DNA of 64,000 nucleotides, taken from the NCBI GenBank assembly GCA_019454045.1, contig SKCR01032771.1:186001-250000 (forward strand). Direction: 5' to 3'. The position numbers and the translations under genes were made by a program. How positions within the stretch are numbered: the first letter of the stretch is position 1; each line of letters opens with the position of its first letter. Below the pieces are notes generated by a model. It searched no databases. It had not been told where the DNA came from and saw only the letters and a program-made list of their open reading frames with translations. This DNA is from Zanthoxylum bungeanum. Taxonomy: Eukaryota; Streptophyta; Magnoliopsida; Sapindales; Rutaceae. Below are positions 21,816 through 35,319 of this stretch, piece after piece.

Positions 21816-24800
21816 ATGAAGAAGATGAAGTATGTATTGGTGACTGGTGGAGTAGTAAGTGGACTTGGAAAGGGAGTCACAGCCAGCAGTATTGGTGTTA
21901 TTCTTCAGGCCTGTGGACTTCGTGTTACCTCCATCAAGATTGGTCTCTACTTCCCTTCATCCTTCTTTTTCTTCTTTTTCCTCCAAAATTTCTGTCAAAT
22001 CTTTCATGTTTTTCTACAATTTCCTTTTTAGTCTTTGAATAAATGCCTTAACTAACATCCTGGATTTGTTGTCTCCAAATTTCTTTTCTGGGGTTCAAAT
22101 CTTTCATGTACTTTGTAAATCTCTCTGATCACAAGATGTTACTTATTTCTGTGTAAGATGGTTTTTAAAAATGTCCCACTTTTTCTCTTTATACTTATTT
22201 AAATTTGCAATATATGTATCTTTGTTTAAACTAAGGTGTATGTATCAATTTATGTTTTGCCACTTGCTGGTAAAGAATTGTCAATATCCCCCTTATAATT
22301 AAATCTATTTGTTCAATTTGGTGTGTAGATCCTTACTTAAACACTGATGCCGGAACAATGTCCCCTTTTGAGCATGGGGAAGTATTTGTCTTGGATGATG
22401 GCGGCGAGGTACATAGAAATTTCCCCCTTTTATGTGTTAGTGTATTTCAGAGGACACTCTGTGTTTCCACATTCTTTTAATGGAGTTTTGGCTCAGTCTT
22501 CTGTATCTTTGGATTAGAAACTGTAAATATATGTGCTGCTATTTTTTAATTTAGTTAATTTTTATGAATGAACAATGAAATTACAGTTAAAATCTTAGAA
22601 AAGTTAGGAGATTGATTGAAGCAGGTTGTTTTGTTGCTCATGAAATTTTCTTTTTCTAATTTTGATTTCTGAAAGGTGGATCTTGACCTCGGAAACTATG
22701 AGCGGTTCATGGATATCAAGTTGACCCGCGATAATAATATCACTACTGGGAAGATTTACCAGGCAAGTGTGTTGGAATAGTTATTTAATGCTTAATTTGC
22801 GTGCATCCGCAGCTAGAGGTGCCAAAGATCATTAGACTTTTAGCTGATACCAGTTTCTGATTCTTTTTTTTTTGCCTTATGACAGTCTGTTATTGATAAG
22901 GAAAGAAGGGGAGATTACTTGGGAAAGACTGTTCAGGTATAATTTTACTGCAGATTTTATCACATATTCTGCTATTTCTTATAACAAAGTTCATGCATAA
23001 TTTATGTCCTTTATGTACTCTTGCCAACTGTAGGTTGTTCCTCACATTACTGATGAAATTCAAGATTGGATTGAGCGTGTTGCAATGATACCTGTGGATG
23101 GAAAGGAAGGTCCAGCAGATGTTTGTGTCATAGAATTGGGAGGAACTATAGGTATACTAACAACAAGGTTCTTATATCCATCTGGTGGTCTAAGCTGTTT
23201 CTTGTTTCCTTTATGCTGAAAGATAATTTTCTGCATGCAGGAGACATTGAATCCATGCCATTTATCGAGGCTTTGGGGCAGTTCTCATATCGTGTGGGTA
23301 AGAATATTTTCTGTTTAACTCTATATGACGCAATTAAGTCCTCTTTCTCTCATATTTTGTAATTAGTTGACTTATTTTCTTTGATGCTCCTTATTTCAGG
23401 TCCTGGCAACTTTTGCTTGATTCATGTCAGCCTAGTGCCTGTTCTTAATGTTGTTGGTGAACAGGTAACTTATTATACAGCTGCACTTTATTTTAATGTA
23501 GAAACTTGACCAATTACCCATAAACTAACGAAAAAAATGACTTGTGACCATGTGCAGAAAACAAAGCCAACCCAGCACAGTGTTCGGCGACTCAGAGGCC
23601 AGGGTTTGACACCAAATATCTTAGCCTGTCGCAGCACATTGGTAAATTGATCTTTCTATTTCTGTGACACACACACACACACACAACAACAACAACAAAA
23701 ACAACAACAACTGGGAGTGTTGATGTCTGGTTCTAAATCTAATTGTGTTTTTCAGGCACTTGAGGAGAATGTGAAGGGAAAGCTTTCTCAGTTTTGCCAT
23801 GTTCCGGTATGTTGATTAAAGTGATAAACATCTTATTTTTGTACACCATGTTAGTAATCTGCTTTTGCCAGATTCTTGCTCACTAATACCTCAAGCTTTC
23901 CAGGCAGAAAACATCATCACTCTCTATGATGTTCCCAACATATGGCATATTCCCTTACTTTTACGAGTAAGTAAATCTGTAGTATTTTTTGAACTTATTT
24001 TTATATGCAGTTTCCAATTCTTAATACTCACATATGTGTTTCTCATCTTGATTAGGATCAGAAGGCCCATGAAGCTATCTTAAGAGTGCTGAACCTTCAA
24101 GGGTTTGTCTAATGCTCTCACTTCTCATCCTTCCACTTGTAGGCTGGATGTTATAGGCTCTGTACATCCCCTCGTATTATTTTTCATATCCATACATTTT
24201 TATGCAATTATGTTTAATAATTTGCAGTACTACAAAGGAGCCTTCCTTGAAGGAATGGATTTCAAGGGCTAAAATCTGTGACACATTACATGAGCCGGTG
24301 GGTCTCCCCACATTTCTCAAATCAAACTATATATTTTTCAAGGATTACTGCCACAGTAACATCTTTATGTGTTGGGCATTTACAGGTCAGAATTGCCATG
24401 GTTGGAAAGTATACAGGCCTTTCAGATGCCTATCTCTCTGTAATGAAGGTAGATTTTGTCAAATTGAATTTTCATGTGCTATTTTAGTAGTCTATTTGAG
24501 CCTGGTATATCCGAGAATTAGGATTTAGGACATTATAGATGGACCATTTAAATATCTTCGGAACTTGAATTTTGATAATAGACACTCTGATGTTATTTCA
24601 GTTTATGCTGACTTTGTGGTGTTTTATTTGGCCAGAGCACAAAGTGTTGATATAATTTCATACACCTTTAAGTGAATGCATTTTAATTAACTGGAGATAT
24701 ACTTGACAACATGAGGTAGGTAAAACTACAACAGATTGGATTCCCTTCTTGGCTGGGGTATTCGAAAAACAAAATTTTTTAGGTATAACTACATCATGTT

Positions 24801-26762
24801 GTCTACGATCTATTAGAATCTCTGATCATGGAATCCGAGAGCAGCAACAATCATAACAATAAAAGTATGTTTTAGAAACTTCAGAGCTAATAAAATGGTC
24901 GCTTGTTGTTTACAGGCTAAATAATTAGTCATCTTGTGGGAATCTTGATCTCTTTCTTCTCTTGTGCTAGCTTATCCCCTAATTCTATTTAGTTGTCAAT
25001 GAAATTCGAATGCACAATAGAAAGTTCATATAAATGTAATGTAAATGCGAAATGATTTATTTCGCTATTCATATGGTCTGAATATGGCCATAGTATGGAT
25101 GTTAATGTATGATGTTGTAACCGTCCATAAAAGTCGTCACGCTGTCTGCAGGCTCTTTTACATGCTTCTGTTGATCTCCGCAAAAAACTTGTCATTGACT
25201 GGATTCCAGCTTGCGATCTTGAAGATGAAACTGAAAAAGAAGTTAGTGGATATTCTGATCCTTCCATTGTAACTATGTTTTTCTTTTACTTCTGTCCACA
25301 TCTTGACAAAAATATTTTTTGGCAGAATCCTGATGCTTATAAGGCTTCATGGAAGTTGTTGAAGGTTGGTGTTATTACTAGCTGATTCAAACTGCTGTCT
25401 GTCACATCTTCGTTCAGTTTTGGCAACTTTATCTAGTAGTGCTCTAACTAGCCTCTGTCTTCAGGGTGCCGATGGTGTTCTTGTTCCAGGAGGCTTTGGT
25501 GACAGAGGAGTGCAAGGAAAAATTCTTGCAGCCAAGTACGCAAGGGAACACAAAATTCCTTACCTTGGCATTTGTCTTGGAATGCAAGTTGCTGTCATTG
25601 AGTTTGCACGATCTGTTCTTAGACTGAGAGATGCTAACAGCACTGAATTTGATCCTAACACCAAAAATCCATGTGTTATATTTATGCCAGAGGTTTGTAT
25701 CTGTGCATCCTTTAACTCTACTATGTAATAAATAACTTATCTGACTCTTCTTTTCAACTCTCTGCCATTGAAACAGGGCTCAAAGACTCACATGGGAGGC
25801 ACCATGCGTCTAGGGTCAAGAAGGACATATTTCCCAGTTAAGGACTGCAAATCTGCAAAATTGTGAGTATTATCTGACTAGTTTGATATATGTACATGTT
25901 TGTGGTTCTGATTATAAATTGGACATTGTAATGCAAGTTATGCGCCTCATAGGTGTATATCATAACAAATGGTTTTATTGAGTAAAGATGTCGTAGATTA
26001 GCTAACCTTTTTTCTCTGTGTGTTATTAGATATGGAAATAGAACTTTCATTGACGAGAGACACCGGCATAGATATGAGGTGAATCCCGATATGATAGCAC
26101 GCTTTGAAAGTGCTGGTCTCTCTTTCGCTGGCAAGGATGAAACTGGTCGACGCATGGAGGTATGGGCTTTCATCTGAAAAAATTATTATCCTGTTAAAAT
26201 TACTTTGATGATGCATACTCTGTTTAGTTCACTAGTTCTAAGCCAACAATGACATACTGATGCTGCAGATTGTTGAACTCCCAAACCATCCCTACTTCAT
26301 TGGTGTTCAGTTCCATCCTGAATACAAATCTAGGCCAGGAAAACCCTCTGCTTTGTTCTTAGGTAACATTTCTCATCTTTATAATTTATTATATGTTTGC
26401 GTAAGATAGCTGTGATTGATTTCACAATGTTCTGTATCAGAAATTTCTGGTTATTATCATATGCAACTTCTCCTTAACTAGTTAACGTAATTTGGTTTTG
26501 CTGCATTATGCAGAAAAGAGCATCATAATTATGAAATATTATCTCATTAATCATCGTATTATTGTGTCAAATGCCAGGGCTTATAGCAGCAGCCTGTGGG
26601 CAGTTAGACACTCTCATACAAGGCTTTGGGAGCCAAGGAAATCACCCTGCTAAGCTTGGCAATGGCATTGCAAAGGAGAAAGTGTACCAAAATGGACCTA
26701 CGAAACCTGCAAATTTGGTACCAGATGGTTTATACAGCTATTGCAATGGCGTGCAAGTTTGA
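21816..26762 (+). CDS. CTP synthase (glutamine-hydrolysing)
   Basis: It makes CTP from UTP, ATP and glutamine, the last step of de novo pyrimidine nucleotide synthesis, in the cytosol and its filaments. I read 20 exons: 21816-21942, 22329-22408, 22676-22762, 22886-22936, 23034-23151, 23241-23297, 23400-23464, 23558-23641, 23756-23806, 23904-23966, 24056-24102, 24228-24297, 24386-24448, 25152-25241, 25326-25364, 25465-25692, 25777-25862, 26030-26159, 26269-26362, 26578-26762. They total 1815 nt (604 aa), normal for plants. The N-terminal synthetase domain shows [11 protein letters not shown] at residues 10-20. The C-terminal class I glutamine amidotransferase has its nucleophile Cys401 in LGICLGMQ and His528/Glu530 in QFHPEY. 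The first ATG adds MKK before the usual start. Intron 3 has a GC donor. The gene is intact; the plant has several paralogues, so I give no number. Confidence 0.97.
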
Positions 26763-27104
26763 AGGCAGTTTCTGCCATTGACTGTAGGATCTGTTAGTTC
26801 TTAAGCAATACTGATTTTACCACGGACTTTCGGAAGTAATCTTAGGATTTTTCTGTACAGCCATTTGAGTATGAATAGGTATTTCAGCTTGCTTTTGAAA
26901 GGGACTGCAGACGGACCAAACGGAGCTGAATCCCGCTCTTTTATATGGGACAGCCTGTTGTATTTCATAGTAGTAATATAACCTTTCTTAGCCTTATGGC
27001 TGAGGCAAGTGTATTATCAGCTTAAACTGCAATGGAAGGTTGCGTTTCAACTATTTTATTTGTTGTAATGGCATATCTTTGCTCTTCTCATACTCTTGCT
27101 GTTG

Positions 27105-27110
27105 AATAAA
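27105..27110 (+). terminator. Poly(A) signal of CTP synthase
   Basis: aataaa about 340 bp after the stop codon, in a T-rich 3' region. The transcript end is expected shortly after it. Confidence 0.55.
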
Positions 27111-27753
27111 GTTACCTGACTTTTAACATTTTTTTCTTGTTTTTTGATATTTCATGAGAAGCTAAACGTTTTTAGCAGAGAAATGTTTCTGATTGTTTTA
27201 GAAAGGGCATTTGATATATATATATACACAGTACATTATGCTGCAAATTCAGACGATTTCACGCCGTCTCAGGATAAATTCTCCCATTTGTGCCCCATAA
27301 AAATCGCCAATAAGTTGATGGATAACCCTGATCAATGTCTAACATAACTTGCCTGATTAAACAAAAAATGCTAAATTTAGCTATATATAATCTGATATTT
27401 GAAGAAGAATCAACATGCCCTGAAAGGTTAAGATAATAAAACAATGTGTGGCATCAAATGAAAGCATGTTATAGCCACAAGATGATAAGAGTTGAATCAT
27501 TTGACAATGGGCACAACATGACTATTGATCATAGGACCATCTTAATATAGAGAATAAAGCAAAATGCAACAGCTTAAATCCCACCAGACTTTCACTCTAC
27601 ATCTTGCCATTCAGTATTTGCTGAGATACATGCTTCATGATTGATGTGAGAATGTCTCCAATTCCATGAATGATATGCAACTTGCTTTCATTACCACAGT
27701 TGATGTACTAGTGATCATTCTGATAACCCAGAGAAGATTAAGCATTTTCTTTT

Positions 27754-30700
27754 TCATAGAGATGGTGCACAAGGCTTCCATTTCTTCACAGTTTCACTCA
27801 AATGACCTGGCACAGCTGCAGACCACAAACTCAAATCTGGTGGCGGTCCTGTAAGTGCAAGAAAATTTTCACCATTTCTTTCTGGCATTCTCTTCCAGCT
27901 TACCTGTATGCATTAATAGCTCAGCACATGCATGCATGAAAAAATACACATGATTACCAGTCTTGTTTAGAGTTAACAAACAAGGAGACTTAAAACATCT
28001 TTCCTTCAGCAGTTTATGCTAGGAGTTCAGTACCGCAGATTGCAAATGATTGCTCAGTTGTCAATCCAATATTTTTATCAGTGTATTGAAATTCATTATT
28101 TGTAACTTTGATAAGCAATATTAAACTGGAAACAGCTTTCAATCAAAATCTCATATGTTTTATGCGAGTATCACCCTTACAAGTCCAAAATAAAGTAGAG
28201 CAGCAAATGAATAAATAGGGAGACATCAGCAGAAAAATGGTTCACTGTATAAACATAAGACAATTGAGTTGAAAAGTGACACTTTTTGGAACAATAGGTT
28301 ATGCACAGGTTTTCACCAAGGTAAGAAGTACAGTTCTGTAATGGAAAATTCATCAAGTGCAAGAGGTTCAAGCATATAGCAAGGTGGTGACGGTCAAGTT
28401 TCTCATTAGTAAACGAGAAGTATCTACTATGAACATCCAAACCATATTGTGCAAACCAAGGATACCTGCCACAACCAGCTCAAGAAGGAAATTTCTATTA
28501 TGATGGGGTAGTTTTGTCAATTTAGGGTTCTGGAATTTAGATAGTCAAGAGTAGTTATGGCTGCTTTCAAGAAAAAGAGTACTCAATGTTGATATCAGAT
28601 AAAAACATGGATTTAGGACATTGGTGTCTTATGATCATTAGATAAGTATATTAATGTTTACAGTTCGTGTGTGGATAAGAACATCACCATCTTTTCATTC
28701 AAATGCTATGTTTGACAAATGTAGGCCAAGTTTTGATTAACAGTACCAAAAGAGCCAAGTTGTAGCACCCGGCATCATGTTAGCATCGACAAACTTAAAA
28801 TTTCATGTATTATCATTTCTACCATGATCTGGAAGATGGTTATCAAACAGAGTGAATTTGTCTATGAAGAGATATTCCCAGGAAATGACATACTTGCCCA
28901 GGAAATGCCTTCGATAATGCCCTGATAGCAGAATTTTGCATCCATATGTCATTGATTGAGTTTGGCTGGGTTGTTCCACGTGTCATATCAGATACTCCAT
29001 CAATACCACCACAATTGACCATGAAGCGACCATTGGCCATTAATCTATCTTTCAATTGCAACCAAGTTGCGACCTGTCAAACACAGTCACAAAACTTAAC
29101 TAGTGAGTCAGAATACCATAAAAACCTAATATTCATGAATATTGATGAATGCATTCATTCAGACGAGAATTACCAAAACTTCACAAACATGATAGCAACA
29201 GTCTTGAGTACAGATATTAATGTAATCAAGCAGGTACATACCTCTTCCAACGGTGCCAAGACCTTTCCCTCAGAAAACAAGTCTACGACTATGCCTGAAC
29301 ATTTATCTTTTAGCTCAAGTTAACAAAACAAGGCAGTGAATCCGTAATGTAATATGTTTTGCCAAATAAGTGAAACTGAATAATGCTTTTAAATTGAGAA
29401 AAGGCCAAAGCAAAAAGAATGATCCATGTATAGGAAAAAATGCAAAAAACAAACAAAATCATTTACAGACTAAGGGGAAAACTTGGGAAAAAATAAAATA
29501 TCTTGCATCCTGAAATTTTAAAATCACAAGGAAGGCTCACCAGCGTATCTTCCAGAAGCATTTTCTGAGGGAGAAAACACATCACCAATATGAACATGAA
29601 GTATGCCACCGGCTTCAGTGTGCTTCTCAAGATCAGACAGTCCGAAATAATCCCTTGCTTTGTCAATTAACTAAATTGAAAAAGAGATGAACTAATATTA
29701 AATGAATTGGAAGTCTGAATTCATCATTGTATCGATGATTTCAGTGATGAAGAAAATAGTTTGGCTTAGCTCCAGCATTTTATATCAGATGGATATCCAA
29801 TGTTGATGTAAAGCCAAACATGGAGAGCTATTTCCTGAAGTAAAGTGTGCTAATGTGAGCATGAATCACATTTGATATCAATTATGATGGAAACGATTAC
29901 ATTTTGTCAAAACTTGATTTGCAGAAAGAGATATATAGTTGAATTTGCCATACAATTTCATCAATCTCCCAACCTTCAAGCTGCAATGAAGGCCACAAGT
30001 CAAGCATCAGATGTGCTGCAGTTCCTCCCCCCTGAAAGAACAGCAACTTCATGATGAATTCATTTCACAAAAATTATTGGTTGGATAAGTAACTAATTGT
30101 AAATTTCAAGAAGTAAACTACCAAGCCATAGATTGCAATAGGACCTTTGGGAACAATAGCTGGCAAATTAACAAATTCATCCTGTAAAAGGAAACCCAGA
30201 TGAAAAATTAGAAAAGCAGACATGGGAAAGAATAATTGACTTCAAATTCTAAGAAAATTACTATGCACATGAAATATAGATACCCAATAAGAATCAGTCC
30301 ATTTGTGAATACCCTTATTGAGAATGCTATGAACATTATCTGCAGCAACAAGAACAACAATACAATACAACACATACACATTAAATTAAAGCACTGAAAA
30401 TTCTATCAAAGAAATTGAGAGAAGAGTGATATAAAATTACGAGTAGAGTCAAGGAGCAGCATCCTAGACTTGGGGGTGTCCACTATTACAATGTCATTGT
30501 ACTTGCTTCTGATTGCTGCCACCACCTGAAAGTTCTCTTCTTCTTCTTCTTGTTGATTGTTATGTTGATCACTTGATGCAGTGGTAGCATTGGCTTTTCG
30601 AAAGTGTGAAGCTGAATAAAGATTGGATTTTAATGACAATGAAAAGCCACGTCTAGGGAAGGAGAAGAAGAAGAATGGATTGTTAGTTTTAGGATTACAG

Positions 30701-30771
30701 ATGAGTGTTGAAGCTGAAGCTGAAGATGAAGCTGGGTTTAGCACAAAATCAGTTACTGCTAACGAAACCAT
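27754..30771 (-). CDS. SAM-dependent methyltransferase / spermidine-synthase-fold protein
   Basis: Eight exons read on the minus strand: 30441-30771, 30284-30339, 30122-30181, 29954-30031, 29541-29670, 29242-29294, 28894-29073, 27754-27903. They total 1038 nt (345 aa), with every junction in phase. The first 85 or so residues are rich in Ser, Ala, Phe and basic residues and read like a plastid transit peptide. A glutamate run then precedes the folded part. The nucleotide-binding core shows AIYGLGGGTAAHLM (motif I, residues about 145-158), EGWEID ending in the acidic residue that binds the SAM ribose, GDVFSP, and VVDLFSEGK. It ends ...KKWKPCAPSL. The fold matches plant proteins annotated as SAM-dependent methyltransferase superfamily or polyamine synthase-like. 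The substrate is unknown, and no polyamine synthase activity should be assumed. It is convergent with CTP synthase; intron 7 is long (990 bp). Confidence 0.88.
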
Positions 30772-30799
30772 GCCTTGCCCACTTCAGTGAAGATGCAAC

Positions 30800-33700
30800 T
30801 CAACTGAATTAATATTGTTATTTGGAAACCGGCCTTTGCGCGTATTATCTGAATAACATTTGAGTGGAGTGGGGATGTTTGTTTTGTAAAGGAATAACAC
30901 TACCTCTATTTGTTATTATATCAAAAGCCAGGGGTGGTATGTGTCAATTACTTATTAGATTATTTTTTAACCAGCTCCGTGACATTATTTAAAAATTCTA
31001 TTATTTATTTAATTTAAATTTATCTTTTAAAAAAAGATAATAAGTTTTAAATTAATAAACTTATTAAAATATAAAATATAATTAGATCAAAACATTTAAA
31101 ATAATAAACATATTAAATAATAAACATAATTAGATAAGAAATCTTAAAATAATAAACCTATTAAAATAATAAACATATTTTTTTTTGTATATTAAAAAAA
31201 TATGACAACACCTAAAAAAATTCTATTATTTATTTAATTTTAAATCTAACTTTTAAAATAAGAAACTAGTTTAAATAAAAAAACATATTGAACAAATATA
31301 AAATAAGCTCACAATAATTTTTTAAAAAAAAATCATTATCTCATACTTAAATTCTGATTTGTGTAAAATCCAAATAAAAAATTATTTATCTAAAATTCTC
31401 GAAATTAAACATTCTATTCAAAATAAATTATATTAAATAACTTAAATAAATAAACAAAAAAATTAATTATTTATATAGATTAATGCATCCACTTTCATCT
31501 CCTCGGCCGAGTACCATAAAACCAAAATGATAATAGTCTCTTTTCTTTCTCTTCAATTAATTTAGTTTATCAAGTATTAATAAAATAAATATAAACATTA
31601 TTCTTGAAATGTAACGGACATGTTAATATATATCTTTTTCATTTTTTATTTATTATTTATTTATCTTCCAACAGAATGTCTGACTCTATTTTAGATATTC
31701 TTACCTTTTTAGTTATTCTATCGGCATCACAAATTATGAATGTGGTCAATTCTTTATTCTCATATCATGTATTTATTTTGTTAATTTATTTTTTTTTAAC
31801 TTTTTGCTAGATTATTTGGATGTGTTAAAATAAAATAAAAAACTTACTAAAATAAGAAAAACTATTTAACCTTAGCACTATTATCCATCTAAAACAATAC
31901 AAAATAAAACGTCTAAATCAAATCTACTCATAATTATATTATAAAAATAATATTAATCTAACAATTAATATCATGTGTTAATATATTTGCATTTCCAATT
32001 TTAGAGTGACATAACTTTAGTTTATATCGAGAAAGTGTATCATTTCAAGTCATATGTAATTTTCTAAGAGATTTTTTTTTAATTGATATAATAAGAATAG
32101 TATTTTAATTTTGGTCAACTTGAGCAAAGCGCAAGCCCTATGCTAGTATCAAATTAATTTTGTACATTATTTTTCTTAAAATTGAATTCTAGAACTAATT
32201 ACATAAAAATAGTTCATCAATAAATACACAAAGATTAAAGTTTCAATGAGGACATATCGAAATTTGTGTTTTATGTCTTTTAATATAGTCTTTAATATAT
32301 ATATATATTCATTAACTTAATAATTTAAGCGAAGGACGGTGTCATGTGGGGACGAGGAGGGGCACCTCTCCTCACTTTTAAATTTTTTATTTTTCTTTTT
32401 GTGAGTAATGATTTATTATTTGAATTGAAAATTATCTTTTCTTATATTCGAATTTATTTATTTTTACACTCAAAAACTTTAGGATATTATTAATTTATGT
32501 TGAAATGATTTTACATCTCATATTTGTTAGTTATTTTTTAAATTAAGGTATATAATGATAATTTCTTTGTCTTTTAATTATATCTTGCTTTTAGCTTTCT
32601 GTTGCATATTTATATCTAACATACATAATCCTATAGAACATATTTTACTTTATTTTTAGAATGTCTTCAGAAAATTAATAAGTGTACTTTTTTCCTAATA
32701 ATAATAATAATAATATACTTACTAATTTGAAGTAAAATGTATCTATTAAACTCTTCTCTATTTCTTGTCATCGTTATGAGTTATATCGAGAACACCAATC
32801 TAAGGCATGTCCAATAAAAATATAAATAACCAGAATATTTGTACTATGAATGTGTGTATGTAAACTTTTAAAAAATAATAATGTGTAATTTATAATATCT
32901 TAAAAGAGTCACATCACTCATCATATAAAATTTAAATAATATTCATATATCGGAAAAAAAAAATGTGATATCTATTAATCTTATATAATTTTTTATATCG
33001 TTTTATTATTAGAACTTCACCCCTCCTGAAAAGAATTATTGACTCTGTCATTGAAGATGGGCTAAACAATTAAATTTTCAATACACTAAAAGATAAAAGA
33101 CAATGTATTAAAATACATTTTTCTTGTATTTTACTTTATTATGATTTATTAACATAAGACGGTTTGTAAATGACCAGTCCATTCTAATAATGATATCCTT
33201 AACAAACGAGGATAGTGAACAACATTTATAAAATAGATATTATTTTACAAGGTCATTGACTTTTCAACTCTATTTCTTTAAAGGAATATTGTTGATTAAT
33301 TAAAAAAAAAAATCGCTTAAAATCAATCGAGAAATCCCCAGAAATAGAAGTGATGACAAATTATTTGATGATTGTTAGATGAACAATTATCATGTTATAA
33401 TTATTTTCTTCATTTGAATGTATGTTCAATTCAAGACAAGGTTGATATCATTGTATGTTCATTTCAAATGAGGTTGATATCATTGACCTCTTTTATTGTT
33501 TTAATTAATCATTATTTAACAAAGAGATCAATCAAATTTATTTAAAGAAGAAATTATATTTACACATTTGGGTGTGTTTGGTAGAGTATTTCGCTAACAT
33601 TAACGTTAGCGTTAAAACGCTCATCCAAATGTGTTCTTTAATGTTAGCGTTAACGCTCAAAAAATCATAATCTCACAACATGAGATTATTCATTGACGTT

Positions 33701-33955
33701 AATTTATACTCTATCATTTATTTCATAACTTATAAACTATCTTATACTTTCAGTGTAATATTTTCTACCAGACGCACCATAAATCTCTCTTTTTTTCAAC
33801 CACTTTGGGATTTGGGTAGATATGTCAATTCCCCTGTGAAGGGCAAATTAGAACTTTCATTTGTCAAGGGGGTCAACTATGGGTCTCATTGATAATTTGA
33901 AAACGGATTGGGAATAAATTGAATATTGTAAAAAATTAAGGGGTAATATAAAATT
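30800..33955. other. AT-rich intergenic DNA, no gene seen
   Basis: Spacer between the methyltransferase promoter and the ELF4-like gene. It contains repeated aataaacatattaaa phrases at 31060-31180 and (AATA)n near 32698-32714. At 33568-33655 a gggtgtgtttggta phrase and three gttagcgtt words look like a decayed small transposon. No open frame has a recognisable domain. Confidence 0.55.
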
Positions 33956-34968
33956 AACTCTAAAAACAAAACAACAGTGTATTGTTTCTCACCAAAAGAT
34001 CTTCTTCACATTCTCTTATTATCTTCATTTCTGTTCATAGTTCCAATTGTTTCCTTCAGAAAATCCTTCGTCTGTTCTTCTTCTTCTTCTTCTTCATCCA
34101 CTTGTGCTGCTGATATTTCAAGGTAACTGATCAAGAAAAGGCCAAGAATCCCACAAGGGAGTTTTATTTTATATTTTTGGTTTCGTAGTCAGATGGGCAT
34201 GTCTTTGTTTTGGATTTTAAATTTTAGTTACGCGTAGTTCATTGAATTGTTCATGTTTGTTCATTCATATACACTGGTTTATTATCTTTTTTATTTTTTA
34301 TTTTTTGGGCAATTTTATTTGGGTTTTTTTCCTAGTTGTTGGTGCTTTTCAAAATGACTTTGCTTTTGATTTTCCATTTTGAGATGTAACTAAGATCTCT
34401 CTCAATGATATATCAATAAACAGCACATTGTTTTTGGCAACAGAAAAGTGTTTTCCTTTCACTTATTTTCTTTCTTTGGGGTCTTTCTGGAAACACAAAA
34501 GGAAAAAAAAGGTATCTTTTCTTGGGAAAAGTGTCTGCTTTTATTTCACAGAACAATCTCATGTTTGTGTCTTTCTGCTTCCTTCATTGTCTCTTGTGCA
34601 CCTCTGCTTATTCTCTGTTTGGTTGCTGAGAAAATAAAAAAAGGTAGGAAAAGCATTGAAAATAGGAATCTATGACTTCATGTTAGCCAAATACTCAAAT
34701 TCTTGGAATAGGTTCAATCTAGTGGAGGGTTTTATATCACTATGGTCCCATGATAATGCTGTATTAAGGTCCAAATGATGAGCTTTTGTAATTTGAGTTT
34801 TTTAGTTGTAAGAACTAAGAAGTGTGTCTAGACTTGAGAAGCAATGATGGGCACCCATCAATTTTTTTTTCCCTTTCTAACCCTCAATTGGCTTTAATCA
34901 ATACTAACATTGAGTCTTTGATGCAGGAACAGGACTGTTCTGGTAACTGAAAAGAACTAAAAATTGAA
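33956..34968 (+). promoter_or_regulatory. 5' UTR with intron, ELF4-like gene
   Basis: A leader exon with a (TTC)n tract (34077-34095) ends at ...tttcaag, followed by a donor gtaactg at 34123. An acceptor ttgatgcag ends at 34926. The second leader piece (gaacaggactg...) runs to the ATG at 34969. The intron of about 804 nt contains only chance open frames. The leader's start is not resolved. Confidence 0.6.
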
Positions 34969-35313
34969 ATGGATGGGGGTATATTTTCAGGCATTGGTAA
35001 TGGCACGCAAGTGGATGGCAAAGTCTTGCAAACATTTCAAAAGAGTTTTGGGCAAGTTCAAGATATTTTGGACCAAAACAGGTTGCTAATCAGTGAAATT
35101 AACCAAAACCATGAATCAAAGGTCCCTGATAATTTGACACGAAATGTTGGTTTGATCAAAGAGCTTAATAACAACATCAGAAGAGTTGTCAATCTCTATG
35201 CTGATCTCTCAAGCTCCTTCACTAGATCAATGGAATCTTCATCAGAAGGGGAATCGGCTGCAACATTAAGATCTGATGGAAAAGCCAGCCAGAAGAGAAT
35301 TAGATCTGGGTAG
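34969..35313 (+). CDS. EFL3: EARLY FLOWERING 4-like protein (EFL3-like)
   Basis: A 114-aa protein encoded in one exon. It contains the DUF1313/ELF4 domain at about residues 15-85: DGKVLQTFQKSFGQVQDILD, NRLLISEINQNHESK, then RNVGLIKELNNNIRRVVNLY. These regions form the amphipathic helical hairpin by which ELF4 family members dimerise. It is followed by a Ser-rich stretch and the tail RSDGKASQKRIRSG. ELF4 itself acts in the nucleus with ELF3 and LUX in the evening complex of the circadian clock. The EFL group is less well characterised, and its clock role should not be assumed. The conserved tail and FQKSFGQVQDILDQNRLLI favour the EFL2/3/4 branch over ELF4, and EFL3 most of all. Length is normal and the gene is intact. 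Confidence 0.92.
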   Translation: MDGGIFSGIGNGTQVDGKVLQTFQKSFGQVQDILDQNRLLISEINQNHESKVPDNLTRNVGLIKELNNNIRRVVNLYADLSSSFTRSMESSSEGESAATLRSDGKASQKRIRSG

Positions 35314-35319
35314 TTTACT

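Noticed and set aside
24202..24528. 108-aa open frame on +
   Set aside because: It spans CTP synthase exons 12 and 13 plus introns in a mixed frame. The spliced gene explains it.
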